Part shown: piece by piece, positions 7,358 to 12,865 of the stretch
How the letters are laid out: each line of letters starts with the position of its first letter
Numbering within the stretch: position 1 is the stretch's first letter
NCBI GenBank assembly: GCA_964532995.1
Contig: CAZHJN010000050.1
Location: forward strand, 1 to 12,865
Origin: DTJG01 sp964532995
Lineage (GTDB): Bacteria > Ratteibacteria > UBA8468 > B48-G9 > DTJG01
Reading direction: 5' to 3'
DNA: 12,865 bases
Position numbers and translations under genes: made by a program
Notes under the pieces: model-generated
Told to the model about the DNA's origin: nothing
Database searches by the model: none
What the model saw: only the letters and a program-made list of their open reading frames with translations

Positions 7358-8222
7358 TACGCTTAAAAGAATTGAAGAAGATTTTTTAACCTTTTTGTCT
7401 GTGGAAAAAAATCTTTCAAAAAATACTCTTGAATCCTACAAACGTGACCTTGAAAAATTTTTTCAGTTTCTTTTACTCAAAAAACTGTCATACAGATATG
7501 TTAGGGGAAGAAACCTGGTGGAGTTTATGATTTTTTTGAAGAAAAAGGGTCTATCTTCAAGTTCAATTGCTAGGACTCTCTCCTGTATAAGATGTTTGTA
7601 CAGATATCTTATAAGTAAAGGAAACGCATATCCAACCATTCTGAATTTCTTTGAGAGTCCCAAAATTGAAAGAAAAATTCCGGAAATTATTAACAAACAG
7701 GATATCAATAAAATAATGCTTGCTGATACCACAAAAAGAGAAAAAACTCGTATCAGAAATATGGTGATCTTAGGATTGCTTGCAACCACGGGTTTAAGGG
7801 TTTCAGAGCTTGCGGCTGTTAAAAAGGAAGATGTGAATATTGATGAGAACTGGATAAGAGTTACAGGCAAAGGCAACAGAGAAAGGATAGTTTTTTTTCC
7901 CGAAGAGATTAAAGTACTTCTTGCGCATTACCTTTCACATGATGGAAAATTTCTATTTGAAAGCAGAAGGGGAAAACCTATCACCAGACAGAATATCTGG
8001 AAGATTGTTCGTTTATCCGGGAAAAAAGCAATGGTTGGAAGATATCTTAAACCGCACATGTTCAGGCATACATTTGCAACAGAACTTCTTGAATCCGGTA
8101 TGGATATCAGGATTATACAGGAACTGCTTGGACATAAAAGCATAAGTACAACCAAGATATATACCCAGGTGTCAAAAACCCGGTTGAAAAATATTTATAA
8201 AAAGTTTCATCCGCGGGCTTGA
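7347..8222 (+). CDS. xerD: Site-specific tyrosine recombinase, XerD-like
   Basis: Xer recombinases resolve chromosome dimers at dif. This 291-residue protein has an N-terminal SAM-like core-binding domain (residues about 1-105, with EKNLSKNTLESYKRDL) and a C-terminal catalytic domain with all six active-site residues: R151 (TTGLRVSEL), K175 (VTGKGNRER), H237 and R240 (HMFRHTFA), H263 (LLGHKS) and the nucleophile Y272 (IYTQV). Length and the HPRA C-terminus match housekeeping Xer proteins rather than phage or integron integrases. XerD is preferred over XerC from the N-terminal phrase and the exact C-terminal ending, but the call could be XerC, or the single Xer of a one-recombinase organism. 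It overlaps the upstream hydrolase by 11 nt and has no clear Shine-Dalgarno. I see no dif-like site or cargo genes nearby, so there is no sign of an integrated element. Confidence 0.93.
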   Translation: MKIDTLKRIEEDFLTFLSVEKNLSKNTLESYKRDLEKFFQFLLLKKLSYRYVRGRNLVEFMIFLKKKGLSSSSIARTLSCIRCLYRYLISKGNAYPTILNFFESPKIERKIPEIINKQDINKIMLADTTKREKTRIRNMVILGLLATTGLRVSELAAVKKEDVNIDENWIRVTGKGNRERIVFFPEEIKVLLAHYLSHDGKFLFESRRGKPITRQNIWKIVRLSGKKAMVGRYLKPHMFRHTFATELLESGMDIRIIQELLGHKSISTTKIYTQVSKTRLKNIYKKFHPRA

Positions 8223-8224
8223 AA

Positions 8225-8253
8225 TTGACATTGATTTGACATCATGTAATAAT
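8225..8253 (+). promoter_or_regulatory. Candidate sigma-70 promoter for the small membrane protein gene
   Basis: TTGACA at 8225-8230 is a perfect -35 match. It is followed after 17 nt by AATAAT (8248-8253), one mismatch from TATAAT. It lies directly after the xerD stop and 36 nt before the start of the next ORF. A second TTGACA at 8236-8241 has no matching -10. Confidence 0.5.
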
Positions 8254-8277
8254 AGAATAACAGTAAACTATGCAAAA

Positions 8278-8284
8278 AAGGAGG
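8278..8284 (+). promoter_or_regulatory. Strong Shine-Dalgarno for the small membrane protein
   Basis: AAGGAGG lies 4 nt before the ATG at 8289. It is the strongest ribosome binding site in the window together with that of the oxidoreductase. It selects 8289 over an out-of-frame ATG at 8285, which directly abuts it. Confidence 0.75.
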
Positions 8285-8288
8285 ATGA

Positions 8289-8519
8289 ATGGGTGCGCTA
8301 ATAGGTGGAATAATAGCGGTGATAGTAGGCGTTATAGGAATTGTAAACTGGTGGGAGCTTTTCCTTAAAGGTCTTAAGGCAGCAGTGCCATTTTTCATTC
8401 TTCTGGTCGGTGTAATAGCGATTGCAGCAGGAATAAGTGATATTAAAGATAGGATAGAAGAACAAAAAGAAAAAGAAAAAGCAAAACAGGACACAGAAAA
8501 AACACAACCAGCACAATAA
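8289..8519 (+). CDS. Small two-helix membrane protein of unknown function
   Basis: This 76-residue ORF has its own strong Shine-Dalgarno, a promoter-like sequence upstream and a terminator 23 nt after its stop, so it is probably a real, independently transcribed gene. Residues 2-19 (starting GALIGGIIAVIVGVIG) and about 33-48 (VPFFILLVGVIAIAAG) are hydrophobic and would span the membrane. They are joined by a short loop with NWWELFLKGLK. The C-terminal tail from about residue 50 is highly charged and likely helical (KDRIEEQKEKEKAKQ), ending in a Gln/Thr-rich tip (TEKTQPAQ). I do not recognise a named family. It may be a small membrane-associated regulator or stabiliser, but nothing in the neighbourhood (xerD before it, convergent leuS after it) indicates a role. 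Confidence 0.75.
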   Translation: MGALIGGIIAVIVGVIGIVNWWELFLKGLKAAVPFFILLVGVIAIAAGISDIKDRIEEQKEKEKAKQDTEKTQPAQ

Positions 8520-8542
8520 CCTGTAAAATTAAGGAATGAAAA

Positions 8543-8573
8543 GGGCCGGAAGCAAACCGGCCCTAATTTTTTT
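8543..8573 (+). terminator. Rho-independent terminator shared by the small membrane protein gene and leuS
   Basis: A perfect 7-bp G/C stem (GGGCCGG at 8543-8549, CCGGCCC at 8557-8563) with a 7-nt loop is followed on the plus strand by TAA and seven T's. On the minus strand the same hairpin is followed by TTTTC, so it can also end leuS, whose TAG stop overlaps the stem base (8563-8565). Confidence 0.93.
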
Positions 8574-11025
8574 GTTTTTCAAGAACAATGTTTATAATCT
8601 TTCCAGGAATATAAATCTTCTTAATGATGTGTCTGTCTTTCAGAAATCGTGAAACAGAATCATTGGTCAATGCCAGTTCAAAAACTTTTTCAGAATCCGC
8701 TGTTTTTTCCACTGTTATTGTGCCACGGATTCTACCGTCAACCTGAACCGGTACCGTAATTATTTCTTCAGAAACAAGCTTTTCATCATATTCAGGCCAG
8801 ATTGCGTTAAAAACCGTGTTGGGATTTTTAAGAATTTCACGCCAGAGTTCTTCAGCAAAGTGCGGAGCAAAAGGGGAGAGCAGGACGACAAACTTTTCCA
8901 GATCTTCCTTTGAATAGGTTGCATTTTCAGGCATATCTTTTATAAACTCCATAAATGCGCTGATTGCTGTGTTCAATTTGAAATCTTCTATTCTTTCAGT
9001 GATTTTTTTTATCAGCAGATGAAGTCTTTTCCTTGAATTATCATCTGTCTGCTGATTCTTTAATGCCTGTTCAGTAACAAAGGACCATGCTCTTTTCAAA
9101 AATCTGTAACAGCCCTCAATTCCAGTATCATTCCACTCAGAATCAACCTCGGGTGGTCCTATAAAAAGTTCGTACAGTCTTACAGTATCCGTGCCATATT
9201 TTTTGACAAGGGGATCAGGATTTACAACATTTCCTTTGGATTTTGACATCTTTTCCAGTTTACCTGTTTTTTCGCTGAATTTTGTTACCATACCCTGATT
9301 GAATAGCCTGAGAAAAGGTTCATCGAAACCTATGAGTCCTATGTCGTAAAGGAATTTTGTGAAAAATCTGGCGTATAAAAGATGAAGTATTGCATGTTCC
9401 ACACCCCCGATATAACAATCTACAGGCAACCATTTATCAACCAAATTTTTATCAATGGCAGCTGTTTTAAGATCTGGATTGGGATATCTGAGAAAATACC
9501 ATGAAGAACCAGCCCACTGAGGCATGGTGTCTGTCTCTCTTATTGCCGGTTCATTACAGTCCGGACAGGTTGTTTTGAAAAATTCCTCTATTCCTGCCAG
9601 AGGTGATTTTCCTGTTCCTGTGGGTTTGTAGGATTTAACTTCAGGTAGCAGTACCGGCAGATCTTTTTCCCTCACAGGTACGATTCCGCATTTTTCACAG
9701 TAGACGATCGGTATTGGTTCTCCCCAGTATCTCTGTCTTGAAAAGACCCAGTCTCTTAGCTTATAAGTAACCTTAAAGTATGCTTTGTTTTGTTGCTGGA
9801 GCCATTTTACGATCTCGGTCTTTGCAATTTCAGAATCAAGTCCATCAAACTGTCCTGAATTTATCATTTTACCAGGACCTTCATAGGCTTGAACAAGTGA
9901 ACCGTTATCGCCTCTCAATGCGTTGTTGCTATAAATAACCTCAATGACGGGTAATCCAAATTTTACCGCAAATTCAAAATCACGCTGGTCATGAGCGGGA
10001 ACAGACATAATCGCACCGGAACCGTAGTGAGCCAGAACATAGTCTGCAATCCATATTGGAATTCTTCTGCCATTTACCGGATTTATCGCATAAGAGCCTG
10101 TGAAAACACCGGTTTTTTCACGAATAACCTGTGTTCTTTCAATTTCAGACATTGCTGTTGCATATTCAATATACTTTTGCACATCATTAATTCTGTCAGG
10201 TGTGGTTATTCTGGAAACCATTGGATGTTCAGGAGCAAGGACAACATATGTGGCGCCAAAAAGGGTATCTGGCCTTGTTGTAAAAACTTCAAGTTCACCT
10301 TCTGAATTATCCAGCTGAAAAATTATACAGGCACCTTCGCTTTTTCCTATCCAGTTTTTTTGCATAACCTTTACTTTTTCCGGCCAGTCAAGACGATCAA
10401 GATCTGAGAGTAATCTTTCTGCATACGCGGTTATTTTCAGCATCCACTGCATCAGCTTTTTCTTTGTTACACTACTTCCACATCTTTCACAATTTCCATT
10501 AACAACTTCTTCATTTGCAAGACCGGTTTTACAGTTCGGACACCAGTTGATGGGCATCTCTGCTCTGTATGCAAGTCCTCTGTGGTACATCTGCAGAAAA
10601 ATCCATTGCGTCCATCTGTAATATTCAGGGTTGCTTGTGTTGATTTCTTTTGTCCAGTCGTACATTGCGCCTATTTCCTTTAACTGGCGACGTATGTTTT
10701 CAATATTATTCTTTGTGCTTATTTTTGGATGTATGCCTTTTTTGATAGCATCATTTTCAGCCGGCAGGCCAAAAGAATCCCATCCCATAGGATGCAGGAC
10801 ATTGTAACCCTGTAATCTTTTATAGCGCGCCCGTACATCTGAAAGAACGTATCCTCTCCAGTGCCCGACATGCAGACCGGAGCCTGATGGGTAGGGAAAC
10901 ATATCTAGACAATAATATTTTTTCGAATGGTTATTAACATCGGTGTAGTTGACTTTTTCTTTTTCCCAGATTCTGCGCCATTTTTCTTCAATCAGTGAAG
11001 GCTCATATTTCTTTAATTCGTTCAT
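8563..11025 (-). CDS. leuS: Leucyl-tRNA synthetase
   Basis: LeuS charges tRNA-Leu in the cytoplasm. With the ATG at 11025 the protein is 820 residues, typical of bacterial LeuS. In this numbering the class I HIGH motif is HVGH at 52-55 within PYPSGSGLHVGH. A zinc-binding knuckle has C162, C165, C179 and C182. The CP1 editing domain contains TTRPDT (249-254) and the HDQRD segment. KMSKS is at 592-596, followed by the anticodon-binding and C-terminal domains. Everything needed for activity and proofreading is present. A longer start at 11037 is possible, but the GGGGAT that would follow it is the ribosome binding site for 11025. A good promoter lies 33-40 nt further upstream. The gene stands alone, with a terminator at its stop codon and a divergent operon on its other side. 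Confidence 0.97.
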   Translation of the reverse strand: MNELKKYEPSLIEEKWRRIWEKEKVNYTDVNNHSKKYYCLDMFPYPSGSGLHVGHWRGYVLSDVRARYKRLQGYNVLHPMGWDSFGLPAENDAIKKGIHPKISTKNNIENIRRQLKEIGAMYDWTKEINTSNPEYYRWTQWIFLQMYHRGLAYRAEMPINWCPNCKTGLANEEVVNGNCERCGSSVTKKKLMQWMLKITAYAERLLSDLDRLDWPEKVKVMQKNWIGKSEGACIIFQLDNSEGELEVFTTRPDTLFGATYVVLAPEHPMVSRITTPDRINDVQKYIEYATAMSEIERTQVIREKTGVFTGSYAINPVNGRRIPIWIADYVLAHYGSGAIMSVPAHDQRDFEFAVKFGLPVIEVIYSNNALRGDNGSLVQAYEGPGKMINSGQFDGLDSEIAKTEIVKWLQQQNKAYFKVTYKLRDWVFSRQRYWGEPIPIVYCEKCGIVPVREKDLPVLLPEVKSYKPTGTGKSPLAGIEEFFKTTCPDCNEPAIRETDTMPQWAGSSWYFLRYPNPDLKTAAIDKNLVDKWLPVDCYIGGVEHAILHLLYARFFTKFLYDIGLIGFDEPFLRLFNQGMVTKFSEKTGKLEKMSKSKGNVVNPDPLVKKYGTDTVRLYELFIGPPEVDSEWNDTGIEGCYRFLKRAWSFVTEQALKNQQTDDNSRKRLHLLIKKITERIEDFKLNTAISAFMEFIKDMPENATYSKEDLEKFVVLLSPFAPHFAEELWREILKNPNTVFNAIWPEYDEKLVSEEIITVPVQVDGRIRGTITVEKTADSEKVFELALTNDSVSRFLKDRHIIKKIYIPGKIINIVLEKQKN

Positions 11026-11029
11026 TTTT

Positions 11030-11035
11030 ATCCCC
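11030..11035 (-). promoter_or_regulatory. Shine-Dalgarno that selects the leuS start
   Basis: Minus-strand GGGGAT is separated by AAAA from the ATG at 11025 (6 nt from the G run). It sits inside the longer reading frame that begins at 11037, which has no ribosome binding site of its own. Confidence 0.6.
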
Positions 11036-11064
11036 ATAAATTTAATATAAAAACCGATTTCTTA

Positions 11065-11093
11065 AGTATATATCAATTGAGAATATTTTTCAA
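11065..11093 (-). promoter_or_regulatory. Candidate sigma-70 promoter for leuS
   Basis: On the minus strand, TTGAAA (11093-11088) and TATACT (11070-11065) are each one mismatch from consensus and are spaced by exactly 17 nt. The expected transcription start (near 11058) leaves a leader of about 33 nt. I see no T-box or leucine-responsive structure in so short a leader. Confidence 0.6.
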
Positions 11094-11404
11094 TGACAAA
11101 CTATGGTTTCAATGCATTACTAAAAAAGTAAAAAATTATCCAGACTTGTAAATTTTGCTGCAGAAAATCATTTTTAAAAACCTGAAACATTTGCAAGGGA
11201 AAATGTGGGGATTTAATATCTTTTATGACAACCAGAATAATGATTTTGCTTTTTCCTCAATGTTGGGATCCGTGGGTACTCCATCCAGATTTGGAAAACT
11301 AATTTTCTAAAACAAAAGGTAAGGTTCAACATTTTACTTTAACTGCGAAAAAGGCCATAACAATTGAACATTGGAATAAATCGAATTGGGGTAAATTTTT
11401 GCTA

Positions 11405-11432
11405 TTTACTAAAAAAATCTCCCTGATATAAT
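11405..11432 (+). promoter_or_regulatory. Candidate extended -10 promoter for the oxidoreductase operon
   Basis: An exact TATAAT at 11427-11432 is preceded by TGA, giving an extended -10. With a 16-nt spacer, TTTACT (11405-11410) matches the -35 at four of six positions. The expected start near 11439 leaves a leader of about 25 nt before the ATG at 11465. Confidence 0.6.
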
Positions 11433-11455
11433 ATAAAACTAAAAAAACGATCAGG
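11422..11455 (+). repeat. Inverted repeat CCTGAT-N22-ATCAGG spanning the -10 and the Shine-Dalgarno
   Basis: CCTGAT (11422-11427) and ATCAGG (11450-11455) are perfect inverted copies 22 nt apart. The left arm touches the -10 box and the right arm overlaps the Shine-Dalgarno. It could be an operator for a dimeric repressor, but 6-bp arms can occur by chance in sequence of this length. Confidence 0.3.
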
Positions 11456-11458
11456 AGG
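11453..11458 (+). promoter_or_regulatory. Shine-Dalgarno of the oxidoreductase gene
   Basis: AGGAGG lies 6 nt before the ATG at 11465, an optimal arrangement that fixes this start. Confidence 0.85.
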
Positions 11459-11464
11459 AAAAAG

Positions 11465-12526
11465 ATGAAAAAAATTAAAGTCGGTGTCATAGGTGCAGGC
11501 GGTATTTCTCATTCGCATATAGAGGCATTCAGGCAATTACCGGATATTGAAATTGTTGCAATAAGCGACCCCAATGAAGCGAAGCTTGCATTTGTTGCAG
11601 AAAAATTCGGAATTTTGAAAAGATTTTCAAACTGGGAAGATATTCTTAAAGAACAGATAGACATAATAAGCATATGTTCTCCCAATGTCTTTCATGCGCA
11701 ACAGGCAATGGTGGCTTTGAATTCCGGCAAGCATGTTATCTGTGAAAAACCTGTTGCAATGAATGTTGAAGAGGCAGAAGCAATTCTTGAAACAGCAAAG
11801 CGAACCGGGAATAAATTTATGGTTGCATTCTGCCATAGATTTGCTCCTCACAGTCAGTTTATCAAAAAAATGGTTGATAATGGACAGATGGGAGAAATCT
11901 ATTATGCCAAAGCTTCTTGCTTGAGAAGAAGAGGTATACCGGGTCTTGGAACATGGTTTACGACAAAGAAGCTGGCAGGAGGTGGACCTCTTATTGATAT
12001 CGGTGTGCATATACTGGATCTTGCAATCTATTTTATGGGATGTCCTGAACCCGAACTGATTATTGGAGTAACATACAACAAATTTAAAAACCAGGCAGTT
12101 GACGGAGGCTGGCCACCCATATGGAGCAGAGTGGGAGATAAACCAACAGGCACATTTGATGTTGAAGATCTTTCTGCAGGTTTCATAAAGTTCAAGGACA
12201 ATTCCACCCTGTTTCTTGAAGCAAGCTGGGCTGGGAATTCAGAAACTGGTTTGAAAATTGCTCTCATGGGGACAAAAGCAGGGGTTCAGTATTCAACATC
12301 ATCTCATCCGCCCTTGAAAATTTATGGAGAGCTCAATGGGGTGGTTACCGACACAGTTGCAGAATTTACTTCAAAAAATGTTTACCATGCAGAAATTGAA
12401 CATTTTGTCAATTGTGTTAAAAACAACACTCAGCCAATTACCACACCTGAAGAAATAATTACAGTCATAAAGATTATTCAGAATATTTATAAATCAGCAG
12501 AGACAGGTAAACCGGTTGAGCTTTGA
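11465..12526 (+). CDS. Gfo/Idh/MocA-family NAD(P)-dependent oxidoreductase
   Basis: This 353-residue cytoplasmic dehydrogenase is of the glucose-fructose oxidoreductase / inositol dehydrogenase / MocA family, which interconverts hydroxyl and keto groups on sugars or cyclitols with NAD(P). The N-terminal Rossmann fold has the dinucleotide loop VIGAGGISHSH (residues 8-18). The family signature CEKPVAMN gives the catalytic lysine at K95. In the C-terminal alpha/beta domain GGGPLIDIGVHILDL supplies D178 and H182, spaced as in inositol dehydrogenase. The acidic residue after the second Rossmann strand (SDPNEAK, D35) suggests NAD rather than NADP. The substrate cannot be named from sequence. The gene has its own promoter and a strong ribosome binding site, and its TGA overlaps the ATG of the corrinoid adenosyltransferase by 1 nt, so the two are co-translated. 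Confidence 0.94.
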   Translation: MKKIKVGVIGAGGISHSHIEAFRQLPDIEIVAISDPNEAKLAFVAEKFGILKRFSNWEDILKEQIDIISICSPNVFHAQQAMVALNSGKHVICEKPVAMNVEEAEAILETAKRTGNKFMVAFCHRFAPHSQFIKKMVDNGQMGEIYYAKASCLRRRGIPGLGTWFTTKKLAGGGPLIDIGVHILDLAIYFMGCPEPELIIGVTYNKFKNQAVDGGWPPIWSRVGDKPTGTFDVEDLSAGFIKFKDNSTLFLEASWAGNSETGLKIALMGTKAGVQYSTSSHPPLKIYGELNGVVTDTVAEFTSKNVYHAEIEHFVNCVKNNTQPITTPEEIITVIKIIQNIYKSAETGKPVEL

Positions 12527-12865
12527 TGAGTAAAAAGAGTCTTATAATTGTATTTACAGGCGATGGTAAAGGAAAGACCACGGCTGCTCTTGGTGTTGCG
12601 ATGAGAATGGCTGGATGGGGGAAAAAGGTTGTTTACTGTACATTTTTCAAAAAAAGCTTCTCAGGGGAATTCAAGGTACTAAAAAAATTGAGAGGCAGTA
12701 AGATACTGATGTTTTGTTGCAAATATCCATCTTTCTCACAGGATATGACAAAAAAAGAATTCAGGAAATATTTTCTGGCTGAATGGGAAAGATTTTTGAA
12801 TAAAATTTCCGTGATATCCGGATATGATTTGATAGTGCTTGACGAGATTCTAATTAGTATAAGGG
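12526..12865 (+). CDS. cobO: Corrinoid (cob(I)alamin) adenosyltransferase, CobA/CobO/BtuR type (3'-truncated by window edge)
   Basis: The first 113 codons are in view and the frame is open at the right edge. The start ATG shares its A with the TGA of the upstream oxidoreductase. The N-terminus FTGDGKGKTTAALGVAMRMAG is the characteristic P-loop of the CobA/CobO family (GDGKGKTT at residues 12-19), distinct from classical kinases in phosphate-loop polarity. The later YDLIVLDEI (about 101-109) matches the conserved acidic motif that follows it. The enzyme transfers the 5'-deoxyadenosyl group of ATP to Co(I) corrinoids, making adenosylcobalamin during synthesis or salvage. The family is normally about 170-200 residues, so roughly the first 60 percent is present. 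The stretch between the two motifs has few of the usual family residues, but the two motifs and their spacing support the call. Confidence 0.85.
   Translation, partial: MSKKSLIIVFTGDGKGKTTAALGVAMRMAGWGKKVVYCTFFKKSFSGEFKVLKKLRGSKILMFCCKYPSFSQDMTKKEFRKYFLAEWERFLNKISVISGYDLIVLDEILISIR

Larger units (their letters stand above)
11038..11464. other. Non-coding region between divergent leuS and the oxidoreductase operon
   Basis: These 427 bases form the only long gap in the window. The left end carries the leuS promoter, and the right 60 nt carry a promoter and ribosome binding site for the oxidoreductase. The roughly 310 nt between (11094-11404) contain no convincing gene, tRNA or tandem repeat. 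They contain a weak A/T stem (ACATTT at 11187-11192 with AAATGT at 11201-11206), a distant 7-bp inverted pair (CAATGTT at 11258-11264, AACATTG at 11367-11373) and an isolated 25-codon ORF at 11225-11302 that I do not accept as a gene. It may hold regulatory sites or degraded sequence. Confidence 0.6.

Noticed and set aside
7347..8222. Tyrosine recombinase as integrase of a mobile element
   Set aside because: It is the length and form of housekeeping Xer proteins and is embedded by overlap in a ligA operon. No tRNA, att repeat or cargo genes are nearby.
8225..8241. Two TTGACA boxes 11 nt apart as a tandem repeat element or dif-like site
   Set aside because: Only two short copies occur and there is no dyad of the 28-bp dif type. 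The first is well explained as a promoter -35.
8285..8287. ATG at 8285 as start of a different-frame peptide
   Set aside because: It directly abuts the Shine-Dalgarno and opens only a short frame. The ATG at 8289 gives the hydrophobic protein that runs to just before the terminator.
11225..11302. 25-codon ORF in the leuS/oxidoreductase gap as a small gene
   Set aside because: It has no well-placed ribosome binding site, is very short, and has only a vague resemblance to B12-binding radical SAM N-termini. It is kept only as a possible relic.

Overview
This is an AT-rich, densely packed bacterial chromosomal segment with mostly housekeeping genes. The NAD-dependent DNA ligase, a Xer recombinase, a bacterial-type LeuS and a type IV pilus / type II secretion ATPase with its inner-membrane partner point to a free-living, probably Gram-negative bacterium. 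The membrane-TPR protein and the Gfo/Idh/MocA oxidoreductase are gene types common in Omnitrophota, Elusimicrobiota and PVC-like lineages. That placement is only an impression, since the window has no rRNA or other taxonomic marker.

Layout: (i) 1-1705 (+) holds the 3' part of a polytopic membrane protein with C-terminal TPR repeats, cut by the left edge. (ii) 4652-1702 (-) is a two-gene operon for a secretion/pilus ATPase (PilB/GspE) and a PilC/GspF membrane protein. The PilB reading frame is split: a 76-codon ORF carrying the N-terminal MshEN-like domain ends just after an A-AAA-AAG heptamer, and the rest continues in the -1 frame. (iii) 4693-8222 (+) is ligA, a metallo-beta-lactamase-fold hydrolase and xerD, closely spaced. 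(iv) 8289-8519 (+) is a small membrane protein with its own promoter-like sequence. It is convergent with leuS and shares a strong terminator hairpin with it. (v) 11025-8563 (-) is leuS. (vi) About 0.4 kb of non-coding DNA carries outward-facing promoters for leuS and for the next operon. (vii) 11465-12865 (+) is a Gfo/Idh/MocA oxidoreductase overlapping by 1 nt a corrinoid adenosyltransferase that runs off the right edge.

The most notable signal is the split pilB. Joined by a -1 shift at A-AAA-AAG, the product is 573 residues, the normal length for the family, with uninterrupted homology. The site lies directly after two tandem 24-residue motifs of the cyclic-di-GMP-binding MshEN type. It could be programmed frameshifting, homopolymer phase variation, a recent mutation or a sequencing indel. 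The sequence alone cannot decide, but the heptamer is in the correct frame for canonical -1 slippage. Nothing else in the window looks like a mobile element, CRISPR array or defence system.
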